Below are positions 37,826-52,000 of a DNA stretch of 64,000 bases, one piece after another; positions within the stretch are counted from its first letter, which is position 1, and each line of letters starts with the position of its first letter. A program made the position numbers and the translations under genes. The DNA is from Chimonanthus salicifolius. Taxonomy: Eukaryota > Streptophyta > Magnoliopsida > Laurales > Calycanthaceae. The stretch is taken from positions 46,855,222 to 46,919,221 of the forward strand of contig CM023540.1 in assembly GCA_013350335.1 (NCBI GenBank). Direction: 5' to 3'. A model generated the notes under the pieces. The model made no database searches, had not been told where the DNA came from, and saw only the letters and a program-made list of their open reading frames with translations.

Positions 37826-39997
37826 CTCCATTCTTTCTCCTTCCTTTGTTGCATTTTAATCTTTCTTCACCGTTTTTTCATTTTCTTCTATTTTTTATTT
37901 CTTTTCCCTCTATTTTCTTTTTCAATTTTAAACTTGATATTTTTCATTGTTTTGTTTCTTAATCGTTTGATTTATCTTTTTTTCTCTACTTTTTCTTCTT
38001 TCTTCCTTTTTTTTCCTCATTTATTTTCCTTTTCAATCTTTTTATTTTTCATTTATTTTATTTACTTTTTATATATTTTTATATTTTTAACATATATAGG
38101 ACGTCAAACAAGGTAGTTGGTCTATGTGTGCATCACTTTGCCGAATACTTTCTAGAGCTTTCCTTTCTTTAAAATGTTTGTCACAACAATTATGGGTTTT
38201 AGTAAGGTCAAACGGAGAACTAAAATTCGCAAGGGAAATAGCTTATGGAAGATATTTTGCAAGAGATCGTGAGAATGAGAGGGGCAAGTGAGAGCAAAGA
38301 GCACACCTTGGTGGAGGTTAATAATGGGATGGGGCAAGAATCAAGTAATCAAAGGGATTGGAATGGCAGAAGATGGTCAGTAGGAGACGATGGATGTCAC
38401 GCCCCACCTTCCAACACCTAAACGGGCGTGAATCTTACTACACAATTTTAGATCACCTGCTGCCCTAAACGGGTCTTACATCATAAATCCGTGGCTATAT
38501 TTTTTTCTTTCAAACCAACATAACTACATTCACAAGCCACCAAACTCCTCACGTCCACAACCTGCTTAAAAACATGACATTTCATTTATCTTTCCAAATA
38601 ACTTAAAGAGATAAAATATCAATCACATAAGGATTTCTAAATGCACCAACTTACTCACATTCCCATATTAATTAAATCATAGTGTTCTCAAATTTAATCC
38701 ATAATTGAATTTATTATCCAAGTTTCCACAAACTAAAAATAAACGAATAAACAAATTCCACAAAGTCTCAAATCAAATAAAAAATCAACTTATAATCTAA
38801 ATGCTAAATTCTTCAATAAACTATGCGTTTCCAAGTATTCTTCATCGACTCCTCGTCTTCTAAGCTTAGTTTTGATTATTGTCCAGACCTAAGTCCAAGG
38901 GATTGCCTGCAATGTAAGGGATGAGCTCCATGCCCAGTGAAAAAAACAATAAAATAAACATAGCATATGATATCCCTACTTTCTCACATGATATTTTAAG
39001 TAAACATAAATAACAATTTATTTCATGCTCATGCCTTTGCAAAAAATGTAATGCTCAATGCAAAATGCCATATTCCAACCCATTATTCACATCTACTGAT
39101 ATTTGGTGGCCTTCTCAACGAATCGAAGATAACACAACATCACCTTAGTGGCCTTCCCACCTAAAGTGAGGATAACACAACCTACCACCAAATAACAGCC
39201 CTCATGACTTGTCACGGATATCACATCTCTTCCACCGTAATAGTCTTCCCACTAAAAGTGAGGCTAACAACACTATCACTGTCGTGGTCTCCGTGACAAT
39301 CATGGATCGCACCCTCATACCCAATGCTATGAATATGAGAATGCTATGCTCAATGCCAATCAACATGCTTTAATTAATCATAACATGCGTATAGAATTAT
39401 AACTTCTATTCTAAGCAGATTATTACATCATAATCAATATCTCACTTGCCATAGCATGCATATACCTTGAAATAAACGTAGCAATAGTCCAAGCATCATA
39501 ATTATTTGAATTATAAAAACCAACATTCAAACATGTCCAATCAAAATTGAAATTCAGCAATACCATACAAATAATCATCAATTTACGAATATAAAATCAT
39601 TTGATCTTTCAACAACATTAATGGTTAGATTCCACAATCCAGACGAACTGAGTCTCCTCACGGCTAATAGAATCTTTAGCCAAAATCTCCCTTACACTAC
39701 TGTGAGTGAACACTGGATTTCTACCATTATTAACATATACTCAGTCTATTCTAGATCCAACGATTATATTCCAAATACACAACACATTGCAATATTTTCA
39801 TTGCTTAAACACATAATATAAAGAATCATGTCCAAAAAGTATGTAGTGAATTATTTCCCTCACTTAGAAGTTTGTGAAGCGTGAGTGATGAATCCAAACG
39901 CTTTCCAAGTTTAAATTAAGTACTAGCAAACCCGGGAAGTGCTGCATATAAATTTGTTTGGAATTCCAAGTATTGTTGTTAATAATATATTCATCAA

Positions 39998-40081
<84 letters not shown>

Positions 40082-43000
40082 TGAACAACCTAAACCTAAT
40101 AATCACGGATGCGAGAGTGTTGTCCCATCCATTACCAAGGAAAGGCTTAAGAGCATAGGCTATGATAACCGATTTTGGGTAGTACTGAGGGCTGGTTTAA
40201 AGGTCCGTTTTGAGTAGAAAAAGGACAAGTTTTACTGACCAGATCTGAGTGAAATTCTGGGACCAAACAGTCCTCGACATCAACATTTTTGGTGACTAAA
40301 AATCAGTTCTTGCTATCAGCCAGTTAACTCAAGGGTCGAGGCTGGTTTTCTCTTGGTTTTAAATAGTTAAATAAGTATTAAACGAATCTGAAAACATATG
40401 AAAATGAGTATGGAAGAAAATCTTGGACATGGTTTGTATATAAGGTAATAACAAACATAGTTCTTGCGATTACTAAAAGGGTAGGACAAATCAAATCTTA
40501 AAGAGAATATGAACTGAGAGAGGAAGGGAAATAGGGGAATAATTAAATAAACATGGGCATTCAAGTTCTGGCCTGACATGGGGAGTTGCTACCTTTCTCA
40601 ACTTCTAAGTAGGAGAAACCAGTCCCAGAGGTGAGTTTGTCGACTAAATCTTAACAGTCCTTGAAACACACATTTCTATATTTATCTTGAAATAATTGGA
40701 TTGGTGCTCGGACAATCTCACTGCTGGCTAGAAAATAGTTCTGGTTCAAGGAGTGATGGTTTCTGGCCCAAAACAAATCCCAACAACAAGGTTTTCTGGG
40801 CTTACTACAGGCCTTGCTTTTCCACATTTTGGGGCTGAAAATCAGTCCCATTATCTGGCTGGTCTGGGGTTAGAAATCAGTCCCCAACTTAGGATGTTTT
40901 AGGGAAAAACTGAGTGGTTACTGTTCACGGATAAGGAATTGGGGACAGATCTGAGTCACTCCTTAAAGCATGTTTCCCAATCTCTTTAACACCAAAGCCA
41001 CTCAAATAATTTATTCGACCCAGACTAAAGGAATAGAGATGAAAAGAGGAGGAAAAATGGGTTTAATAAGTAAAACATCTGAGCGGGTAAATTAGAATAC
41101 ATTAATTAAAATAACAGAGGTATGAAGAAACCTCCTAAAAAATCTGGTTGTTCGACTGCATGGGTGTTTCAAATCCAGGTTATGAGAGAAACCATGCTGG
41201 GTCTTTGAAGGTTCTGTTTGGTAAGATACGGTGGTTTCTACAAGCCTGTTTTGAGACTGAAAACAGTCCCAACTATGGCGATACAAAAGCTGGATGAAAG
41301 GTGGAGAAGAGAGAAGAGATCTAAGGATGAAACCACATATAAAAGAGAGAAAACGAAGACAGACTTACCGTTCGAAAGGGGTTTTTATGTCTGTACGGAT
41401 TGGAAGAGCAACACCGTGAAATCAAGAGGCGAGGCTGGCTGGAATCACAAAGTCGAACTGGCGTAGGCTGGAGCAGCAAACAGAAAGGGCAAAATCTGAT
41501 GGAGATATCGCTAGATGGAGATCGAGTTTTGCGAGAAGAAATTGACTGCCTTCGCATGGATTTGTAGTGAATCAAGTCGGCTGATTTCTTCCGAGTAGGA
41601 TTCGGATTTGAGGAGTTAAAAACGGAAGGTACACCATGGAGAGATAGGATTTTCTTCCGTATTGGAGAGGTATAGAAGGGAAAGGGATCGGTAGCTAGAT
41701 TTGGGGAAGGTTTAGGTATAGAAGGGAAAGGGATCGGTAGCTAGATTTGGGGAAGGTTTAGGAAGGGAAGGAGTCCCATTTGGGGAAAAAACCTGTTAGA
41801 TGTGGTGGTAGGGGTTGTGTTTCTATCGAGGGTTAAGGAAAAACAAGGAAACGAAAGGGTGTGGGTTCCCTTTCCATCGTGACTTAGGTAAATTGGAGAA
41901 TAAAAGGGTTGAAGTAAGTGTGGGTCCCTAAGGTCCACACGGCTTAGGTAATGTCTATTAAGAAAAATTGTGTATTCTAAAAATACACCCCACTAAATTA
42001 ATCTTAAAACTTTATTTGATATCTAAATTTTCCATTTATTCCTTCACTTATTTTTTTTAAATACTCTTTTTATCTAACTTAATTTTCTAAGAATAAGGAT
42101 TTGAATACTAATCCTACAAAATAGTTGAATTAATAATTTATTTGTCACAATAATAATTTCAATTGTTCTCAATTTAATTTAATTTGATACTTTTAGTTTC
42201 TAATTTTGAAGTTTATTTTTCAAATACTTTTAATGAAAAACAATAATACACTAGCATACACAATATCAATTCTGATTGACCCGACCCACTACTACTGACC
42301 CGTTACCTTGGGTCTGATCACTACAATGGATGCAACAAAATTCGACATTGGTTTCTCTTTTTGTGGCAGATCTCCCAGGAGTTCGCGACAAGGAGATGGT
42401 AGATGGACATCTACAGTGCTTGGGGAAGGGTGGTGGATGCCTTCATCCCAAGAGAGAAATCAGAAGGGGTAGTTCGGTTTTGTTAGGATGAAGGGAGAGG
42501 GATCTGCTGGGGAGAGCTATTCAAGGGTCGAATGGGTGTTGGTTGGGTGGTAGGAGTGTTGGGATTTTTAATCCCCCGATCCAAACACAGCGGAAACAAA
42601 AATCAAACTAACACACGAACACAAGATTTAACGTGGTTCGGCCTAAGCCTACATCCACGTGCAACACACAAAAATGATTCCACTATAATGAAGGGGTTTA
42701 CAAAATACAAATCTCTTCCCAAATCTCTCTTCCTCACACTGATTTTCTCTCCTCTCTCTCACAAACAAAGAACTCTCGTTGGTGTGCCCAAGAGGGCCAC
42801 ACACGCCACCCCAAACGAGTCCTTCTATTTTATAGAGGTTTTTCCAAACGAAAATGGCAAAGAGGTAGAGAGGAAGTAGGAGAGTGAGAGAAGGGTTAGC
42901 AAGTTTCCTAATCCGAAAATAGGAACTTTTATTCCAAGCAAAACTTCAAATCAAGCCAAATCCTAACAAGGAGGATAAGGGTGAGGTGGCATTATATGGC

Positions 43001-46000
43001 AAGGATGGGCATCGGAACGAGATAAGGAGGAAACACATGAAGAGAGAAGAAAGCAAAAAGAAAATGAGGAAATAAGTGGTACAAACAACTCTTACCAGGG
43101 GCATTGTTGAACCCAAAATTATCTTCCAAGGTCAGCAATTGGCGGTCGCTCCTTGGTTAGGGTCCTGACTGGCCAACAATCATAGGCTGACAACAAGTAA
43201 AGCCAACATGATACGGTCCCTGTCTACGAGCTTCCAATGACTAATCCAAATTTGGGGAAGGCTAATGCGTGGCTCTGATGCTCTAGCATAGCTCGCAGGA
43301 AGTGAGACTGTTCTGCAAGGAGAAGGGTGTTCTCAGCTCCGAGGTTAGGTGGTTGAGCAATGATTGGTTCCTGATTACTCACGGGATAAGGAGTAAGCTA
43401 GGGAATGGACTCTGAGCTCCAATTGGAAGAGCTTCTTCGTATCAATAAAAATTTAGAGCTCTTACTCGTATCCATCGGTCAGGTGGACTGGGTTCACTGT
43501 GTCGGGTTCCCTCCCATTGCTTGGAATCGTGATTCAACCTAGGACTTTAGAAGGACATTGGTGAAAGTATTAGAGGCCGACATGGATAATTTGGAGAGGA
43601 GTCTCTCTATTGAGATATATTTAGATTATTCCTGATTTGGTGCTTACCAATATTGTCTTTACTAAGTTTAGGGCTTTCCCCTTTATTTAATTTTACCTTC
43701 CTTATTTGTATTATGTTTTCTCTATAAATATAAACCATAGGGTCTCTCCTTGATTGAGGAAGACACACCATATTTTATGTATTATTCACCATGGTATCTA
43801 GAGCGGGAACAATGCAGTGATCAGGAGCAATGCTCTCGATCAGATGAATATATCCTCCTTCGGTTCTCCACTTTTTACTTCTTCTTTTTTTTTTTTTTTT
43901 TTTGTCTTTAGCTTTGCCCATTTGTCCCTGCACTTGGCTTTGAACTGCTTCTTGCATTCGTTCATCCCAAACAAGAAAAAAAAATTCCATGACTAGTCTT
44001 CCTTGCACCAGTTCCCTTCTCGACCGTCCAACTTTTCTCTGACGAAACTTCTGCCGTCGAAACCCCATCATACCCTTATCGTTTTTCAAGGTCCGTCCAT
44101 CTGTGCTACCGGATCTGGGTTTTGAGCAACGTGGGACCACCTTCTGCTGCGCCTTCTCCTCTGCCTACAGCGACTTAAACCCAATTTTGTGGGTTTGTTC
44201 CTTAGATCCACGTGGATCTTGCCCTTGTGCAACTGGAATCAACACCACCATTCACCCCTGGCCCACCTACGATTGCCTAAGGTTGACTTAGGGTTTCAAT
44301 CAAAGGTGGGGCCCCCTTTATTGTTTTTTGTCACTGCTGCCAGGACGGCCCCAGACCCCATTTTTTGGGACTTTTTCTGCCAGATCTACTGTCTTTTGGT
44401 TTGGATCTCCTTCCAACCAGGCCTTTTACTGTCACCCTTGCCTTGGTTTCCATCGCACCTGGTGCCCCCCTCGATGCCTGTACACCCTAGTTTTTAGGTG
44501 TTCTTCATTCGATTTGCAAGGAACCATCACATCATGCCCCTAGGTTTTGGACCACCAGTTTCGCCCAACCCTTTAGTTTGCATCTACAAGGCCTCTATTC
44601 CATTATGTGCTTTTTGGGGCCTACTGCTGCAGTTTTTTTTTCTCCAGATCTGGGCTCCTCTCCGTCGCTCTGCGCAGGCCATGTTGGTTGTCTCTTCTTC
44701 TTCATCGGACTGCTTCGAATTCTAAGTGTTGTATCTTGCATCTACAAGGCCTCTGTTCCATTATGTGCTTCGTGGGACCTACTACTGTAGTTTTTTTTTT
44801 CCCCCTCCCAGATGCTCTTTTGAATAAATAAAATCCTGACTCCCTTCCTTTTGTATGCCAAATGATCCCCCATTGGCTTCACAGATATGATTTTGCCCTT
44901 TGATCTCTCATTTCAGAGATTTTATTTTCCCTGCATTTAGTGGGTGGTTCATAGAGCCTCTATTTGTACCCTTAGATCTAGAGTCTTTTTTTTTAGATTT
45001 GAACCTATAATCCCTCAACTCTACAATTATTTTTGGCTCACATTTGTATGACACGATTTTGAGTTTGAATGCCAGTGGAACCCTTTGAGACCTATTTTGG
45101 TCTCGTTGAATAGAGGTTTACATTTTTATCCGTTTTATTGTTCTTGCCCACATTACTGTTCCTCTCTGGACTTCGACATCTTCTTCTGATCATTTTCTTT
45201 TTCCGCCAGATTTCTGTAGCGGATTTTTATGCCTAACAGCGTTTCTTCCCTTTGCAGCTAGCACTTTCCGGCATCAGATTCGGCCACCGAAACATTTTCA
45301 GCCGGTAGGATCCCTCTCTTTCCCTGCCCATTTTTTGGAGACTCATACATTTGTATGGTGGAGTTGCATCCTTGCAGTTTCCAGAACTGAATTTCCACCG
45401 TTCCTTCTCCAGTACTTGTTTTGGTACATGCTGTTGCAGGACATCAGCTAGTTCCAGTTATGCCTTTTCTGCTTCGATCTAACTCGGTTTTTGGCGATTC
45501 TAGTTGATCTGCTTGTGCTCCTTCAAATGGCATCACCATTGGATTGTCAAGTAGAATATGTTCAAACTCAAGTGTGGGGGGGTTGAGATGTATTTAGATT
45601 ATTCTTGATTTGGTGCTTACCAATATTGTCTTTACTAAGTTTGGGGCTTTTCCCTTTATTTTATTTTACCTTCCTTATTTGTATTATGTTTTTTCTATAA
45701 ATATAAACCATAGAGTCTCTCATTGATTAAGGAAGACACATCATATTTTCTGTGTGTTATTCAACTCTCTCTCCATTCTGAGATTGTTGTTGGAGGTGGA
45801 GAATTCTAAGGCTAAACCGGAGGAGGTGATGTTGAGAGTCTTGGATGGAGTATACCGGGTTCAGGAGAGAGAGATGGCGTACGTGGAGGATCAGGTTGAT
45901 AAGGAAGATGCCTTCGAAAAATCCAGTGAGGAAGGAAGATGGGGAAGGAAACTGGATCAGGTGATAGGAGGTGATGTGTCTGAAACTGCTGGCAAGCTGT

Positions 46001-49000
46001 TTCTAGTGGATGATGACTGGAATTATGGCAAACATGATCGTTGGGAAGGATGTAAGACTTTGGTGATGATGGTCGTAATCCCTCACCGTCCCTTGTGCTG
46101 CAAGCAATAAACAGAGTTTGAGATGTGGCAGGAGAGCAGAGACCGTTGCAAGTGTTAGTGGCTGCATTGTCCAATGGAAGAGAAAAATTCTGTGAACAGT
46201 TGACCACTGAAAGAACCTTTGAGACTCTTTAAAAAAGCATCGGGGTTGGGCCGGGTCCTAGGCCATGAGGTCTATGGGCTAGGTCTAGCCCAAAAGCTCA
46301 ACTTGTATAACCTTGTTCTGGGCAAGGAGAGACATGGGCCTGTGGCTCACACACCCCATTGCTGGACCATCTCTTTGACGAAGTGGGCCCAGGAATGGGC
46401 TTAGGAGTGACAACCCATCGAAATGCATTACAAAAGTTGTGGCGAAGATGAACTGGGTTAGTGATTCCTCCTCCAACGTAGATCAGCCCAGCGGCTTCTT
46501 CGACGAGGATTGCGGGGAGCCAACGAAAGCGGTAGGGAACTCCCATCTTTCCGGTGATATAACGTTGGTTTTCGGCGCACAATGCAGATGATGTCCAGGT
46601 CTCAATCATCCTCGGAGTTGAGATAGGCAAAGAGTTCTTAGCTGATGTAAACATGAAGATTTGTTGCTCACTGCCGATGATGATGACAGGGAACCGATGG
46701 ACGATGGGAGTAACATTGTAGCCAAGGTTGACGGCAGTGACAATGTCACCAGCGAAAGAATTGGTGATGGCCTGTTGTCGGTCGATGGTGGAGTTGGCCT
46801 TGGACAAGGGAACGGAGGCAGTGTTGGAGAGGCAATCTTAGCTAGGTGGCTGGGTTGTGATAGGGACTATGCAAGAAACTTTTGATGGTCGGGAGTAGAA
46901 TGGGGATCAAATTCATAAATTTGGAATCACCAGAAGAGCACTACATTGGATTGATGAACGGGACCGCTCATCACTGGAGTCAAGGCACTCAAAGAAGGCA
47001 ACCAAAGTCCCGAGGAGGGTAGGTACTTCCAGTTTTTTGAAATTCTATAGTTCCAAGAAAGGAAACTTGAAGAGAAGAAATTTGGTTATGCAATGAAGAT
47101 AGTTACTTGGAATGTGAAAGGTCTTGGCCTCAAGTTGAAAAGGGCAGCTATCAGGAGGATATACAACGTATATGGTCCAAATGTGGCAGTAGAAAGAGAG
47201 ATCTTGGGAGGAAATTAAAAATCTAAAATGCAACTAGAGTAGTGCTTGGTTTGTAGGAGACTTTAATGCAACTAGATTTCCCTTCGGAATGGAGAGGAAG
47301 GATTTGGCATTCCAATTTGTCTGAAGGCTTTTTACCCTGTATCAACTCCTCTGAGCTGGTGGATTACTCGTTGAACGGTGGAAAGTTTACATGGTCAAAT
47401 GGGCAGAGTCAACTATCCACGAGCCGTTTGGACAGATTTCTTGTTTCATTGAGATGGATGAGATGTTCGAGAATTCATCACAAATCAAATAGAGAAGACT
47501 TGTTTCCGACCACTGGCCTATCCTCCTAAGCACATAGGAGGAGGAGTGTAGGCCTTGTCCATTCAAATTCAACTTCTTGTGGCTGGACAATAAGGAGTTT
47601 CTTGGTAAAATCAAGGATTGGTGGAGTTGCCTTGAGGTAGAAGGGTGGGCTAGTGTCACTACACAAGAAGTTGAAGTTGATAAATCAAATTGTGGGGCTG
47701 GATGGGTTTCATTAGAAGAGGAAAAAGACTTGTTTTTTTTTTTTTTAAATGATGGAGGAAAAAGTGTATTGTTCTAGTCTACTGGAGGAGTGGGAAGGTG
47801 TCGAGGAAGAGAGAGACTTGTCTTAGATGAAATTGAGGGAGAAGCGTAGTAGCATGGCTAAACTTTGGGAGCTTCTTAGGAGGGAAGACGTAGAATGGAG
47901 ACAAAAGTCTCGGGCTACATATCTTAGGTAGGGGGACAAAATACAAAATTCTTTCACAGGATGGCTAATGTGAGAAAAATGGCTAACACTATCAATATTT
48001 TAATGGTGAATGGGAGAAGGGTGGAGGAGAAGAGGTAGGTAAGATTGGCAATGAAAAATCATTCTCTCAAGTTTTGCGCCAAGGGAGGATGATGGGAGTG
48101 TGTTATCTTTGCATGAGCCGCCTCGCCCAGCTAACATACCCCGTTCTTCAGATGAATTTGATTTCACATTCTCATTCTTCGCATCATACTTTGGATCCTC
48201 GCACCAGGGATGGCTCTCCTACTGGTATTACACCTTTCAATCCTTTACATTTCTCTGCAGATATGGTTTCCTTAACCTCTGTTGGCACATAGACAAGGGG
48301 CCTTTGTTTCTTCTGTTCTGCATATGCACAATTACTCGGTGAATGGGGAGTTTGGACTTCCTACCCCTCCTCTGGAGACGCTGCAGGAGGCATTCTTAAT
48401 ACTGATAGTGGAGCATTGAGGACTCAAAGAATCAAAGCTTCCCAAAGTCATGGGTTCTCAATTCCGTCACCATGGAATATTTAAAGACCAGTGTTATGAT
48501 ATTGCCGAATGCAGTGCAGCGACCTTTTTCTCACCAACATGATGGCGATGGAATGTAGATTCAACACTCAGCCAATCTTCTAGAGCATGGAGTTGCAATG
48601 TTGTATGAATAGATCTATGAATCAAATCTTGTAGAAAGGTCACCTCAATATTGATGAACAAAGATGATGGTGTCATCTTTCAAAAGAAAAAAAAAACCAG
48701 GATGATGGTGTTGATCCAGATCCTCGGAAACAGATGTAAATGGTTTGAGATGGGTGTATATTGAAGCCTTTAATTACCCACTTAGATCTCACAAAACTGG
48801 TGTTGAACTCAATCTCAGTAAAGGTTTAGAACAACTAAGAAGAACGAAGCATGGAACATACCCAACCATCTTTGCTCTATGTCATGAAGAATACCTTAAT
48901 GACAACAATCTCTCTACTGCCCCTGCATTAGACTGGCCCTTGGTCCAGGCCAGGATTCCCTGATGCACTATTTCCAATCATTGAACCTCTAAACTTGTGC

Positions 49001-52000
49001 CGATTTTCAAGCATATTGAGTTACACATGTACACTTTATTTCTACTGCTAAAAAAAGGAAATTATTGAATAATGCTTCATTGTATCCCTTGCAGTGGTAA
49101 CCACGAACGTGACTGGCCTGGCACAGGATCCTTTTATGGGAATATGGATTCAGGTGGAGAATGTGGCGTGTTAGCAGAAACCATGTTCTATGTTCCTGCA
49201 GAAAACAGGGCTAAGTTCTGGTATGGAAACACATAGAGCATCAATTGAGATTTACTTGTAGCATGATTTTGTCTTCGCTCTTTTTTTTTTTGGGAAACAG
49301 ATTTTGTCTTTGCTAGTATTTCGTGTACTTTCTAATTAGTTTTTATTCTATTAAAATGAAACCCCAGCATCTGAAAAGTTCCTTTTGGCAATATATGCAG
49401 TATATGCATTTGGCATACTGACACTGTTGTTACAAAAACATTTTTATATCTTTTTTCTTCAGACGTGTGAACCTATGGTCCATTAAATGGACCCCACACG
49501 GATGGATTGCACTCCTAAAATTACATTTGCATTTGGTAGGAGCACTTTTTACCCTTAAACTGGAGGGTTCCCAGTGCAGCTTGCACAGAACTTTTTTAAC
49601 CATTCATGTTCTTTTTTAACTAATTAAATGGCTAGAACTGCTAAAAAAAAACTAATTAAATGGCTAGCACTTTTGGCATTTCACTTTTGAAGCTTTGGTT
49701 AATTCCAGGTATCAGCCTTAGTGGATGATTGGCGCAGGTTTCATCCAGGCCTCATGCACGTAAATGAAGGTGCTTTTGGTCTGTGAGGAAAAAAAATGGC
49801 ACTTAGTCTGGCCCTTCTCATTTAGATGCTATAAGTGAAGGTTAAGATAATTTCAAATGTATCCATAATTGTACACAGTACAAAAATTTGCTTCACTGGC
49901 TAATCCTTTCAAATGTATCTACAAATTCCAACTCAGTATTAAGTATTGGAGCAATGGCTCCTCTTCAGGCAGCCAGTGCAGGGCCATTCTTTAGCAAGTA
50001 TAAAGAAATAGAGCACACTTTTTAATCGTAGTACTTAAACTATTATAATTCAAAAGTAACAATTTTTGAGGTTTAATTTTTTTTTAATGCATCAATTATT
50101 CATGTCCTTGCTCCTGTTTCCGGAAGCAAGATCTTTATAAGCCTTGTTATGCTTGTTGTTGAGTAAATGAATTAGTTAGATCTCCAACAGTTTGCATTAT
50201 TTTTCGTGGATAAAATTGTATATGTTTCTTGAAATTTCTTCCATATTTTTGGTGAGTCCAAGGAAGAGCTGGTTCTATTTCCAAGGTGACTTATATTTGG
50301 ATCATAGAGATAACTTAAACCTCAAAGAATTCCAAATTTGGAATCTTGATGTGTTTCCAACCTCCAAGGTCACCAAACATTGGGATCTCCAAAAGATCCA
50401 CGTGTGGACCCTTGTCCTCAGGATCCCCAAGGATCCCAAAGTGGAAACTTGAGTAAATACAAGTTCATTGCTCCAAGGATGCACTCACTAAAGTCCTCCA
50501 AATTTCCCCAAGTGTGTGTAATTCTAAGCCCTTTATAGTTGGGATAATGTATTTGATGGTGATGACAATGTGGGGTATTTATAGATCCAAGAAGGGCTAG
50601 AAGTTCTGAAAAATGTAATGAAAAAGGGTGGGACCTGACATTTGGACTTGAGGAGGGACCTGTCATGCGTCCCCTCAAGACTGTACATGTGGTTCTGAGG
50701 AGAAGACATATGAGGTATTCCCAGGATGTACATGTAAATCCTAAGACCTTCAGTAATTACAAGAGGGTTCCCATGGTTTGGTGTTTCAATCTGTTGATCT
50801 GAGATAAAATATTTCCTGAATTTTCCTTGATTGAGAAATTCCTTACTCTCTAGTTATATGACAGGTCGAGAAGAAATAAAGCAGAAGTTCACATTTGAAT
50901 GGTGTGTAAGGAATAGAATTAGGAATGCTCATACTAGAGGAAATCTACTGATTATCCCAGTAGAACAGATCATTAAGGAATGCTATCTTAGATGATATCT
51001 TCTTTTATGCTCTTTGAAGATTGAATACAACCTGCAAATAAAGAAATGAAGGGTTGCAAGTACATTGAACTAAGCAGTTGCATCTTGGGATCTAACTTCC
51101 AAATAATATTTGTAATGTTGCTTTCTCTTGATCGCATAGAGGACCGGCCTAAAAGATCATATCTCAACATTACAGGTATCAAACAGATTATGGCATGTTT
51201 CGCTTCTGCGTAGCTGACACTGAACATGATTGGAGGGAGGGAACAGAGCAATACAAATTCATCGAGCGCTGCTTGGCATCAGTTGATAGACATAAACAGC
51301 CATGGCTAATCTTTCTTGCACATCGTGTTCTTGGCTATTCATCTGGTAGTTTCTATGCAGAAGAAGGATCTTTTGAGGAGCCAATGGGCAGAGAGAATCT
51401 TCAAGAGCTTTGGCAGAAGTATAAGGTTGATATCGCTTTCTATGGCCACGTACACAATTATGAAAGGACATGTCCAATCTACCAGGTATTCCCCAGATTA
51501 CATACTATTTATATCTCCAACCAATCTATGTTAGCATGGATGAATGAAAAAGTATTTTAAGTATTCTCTGTGATATAATATAGATGGGCCGTTCCCCTAC
51601 AAATCTCCTCCACCAGATAAGATCAAGCAGTGACTTAGATGATTCAATAAAAAGCAAGAATCAATGATAAAAAAATTGCACTGATCTGCTCTTTATATAT
51701 ATAGAAAGAGGGATTTTAGGGCAAGACTTATTCACTGTGGACCACCATGATGTCCCGCAAGATAACCTAAAACAATCTATAGTTGTTTGAGCTATGCACT
51801 TCTCTTTTTCTATTTTCTTTGCTTTATAACCCCAGTTGTTCCATTCTCTATTATCTAAGCCAAAATGATCCACCTGAAGATAAACAATTCTGTTTTGTTT
51901 ATCTTTTTAATTAGTTCCCTCCCCTCCCTCCCCTTGAGATACTCTACTGTATTTTAATTTTACAACATTAAGTTTGAAAATCCAGGATTTTAAAAATGAG

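Larger units (their letters stand above)
38395..42325 (-). mobile_element. Solo LTR D (3,931 bp) with target duplication ATGGA
   Basis: Begins TGTCACGCCCCACC and ends GGGTCTGATCACTACA on the + strand. ATGGA repeats flank it (38390-38394, 42326-42330). It is the same family as the gypsy LTR at 55028-61223 and the left-edge LTR, so by that comparison the parent element ran on the minus strand. It contains an (AT)36 run and a 46-bp tandem duplication. Confidence 0.93.

Noticed and set aside
37723..38116. Open frames of 79 and 128 codons rich in Phe, Leu and Ser, looking like membrane proteins
   Set aside because: They run through a TC microsatellite and a T-rich tract; composition alone explains them.
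39864..40217. Frames with long Tyr-Ile repeats on both strands
   Set aside because: Translation of the (TA)36 microsatellite.
43775..44831. Frames of 60-120 codons in the short-LTR element as gag
   Set aside because: Rich in Pro, Ser, Phe and Cys with no zinc knuckle, gag or polymerase motif in any frame.
46298..46807. 169-codon minus-strand frame
   Set aside because: It lies antisense within LINE-derived sequence, with no recognised motif; most likely a shadow frame.
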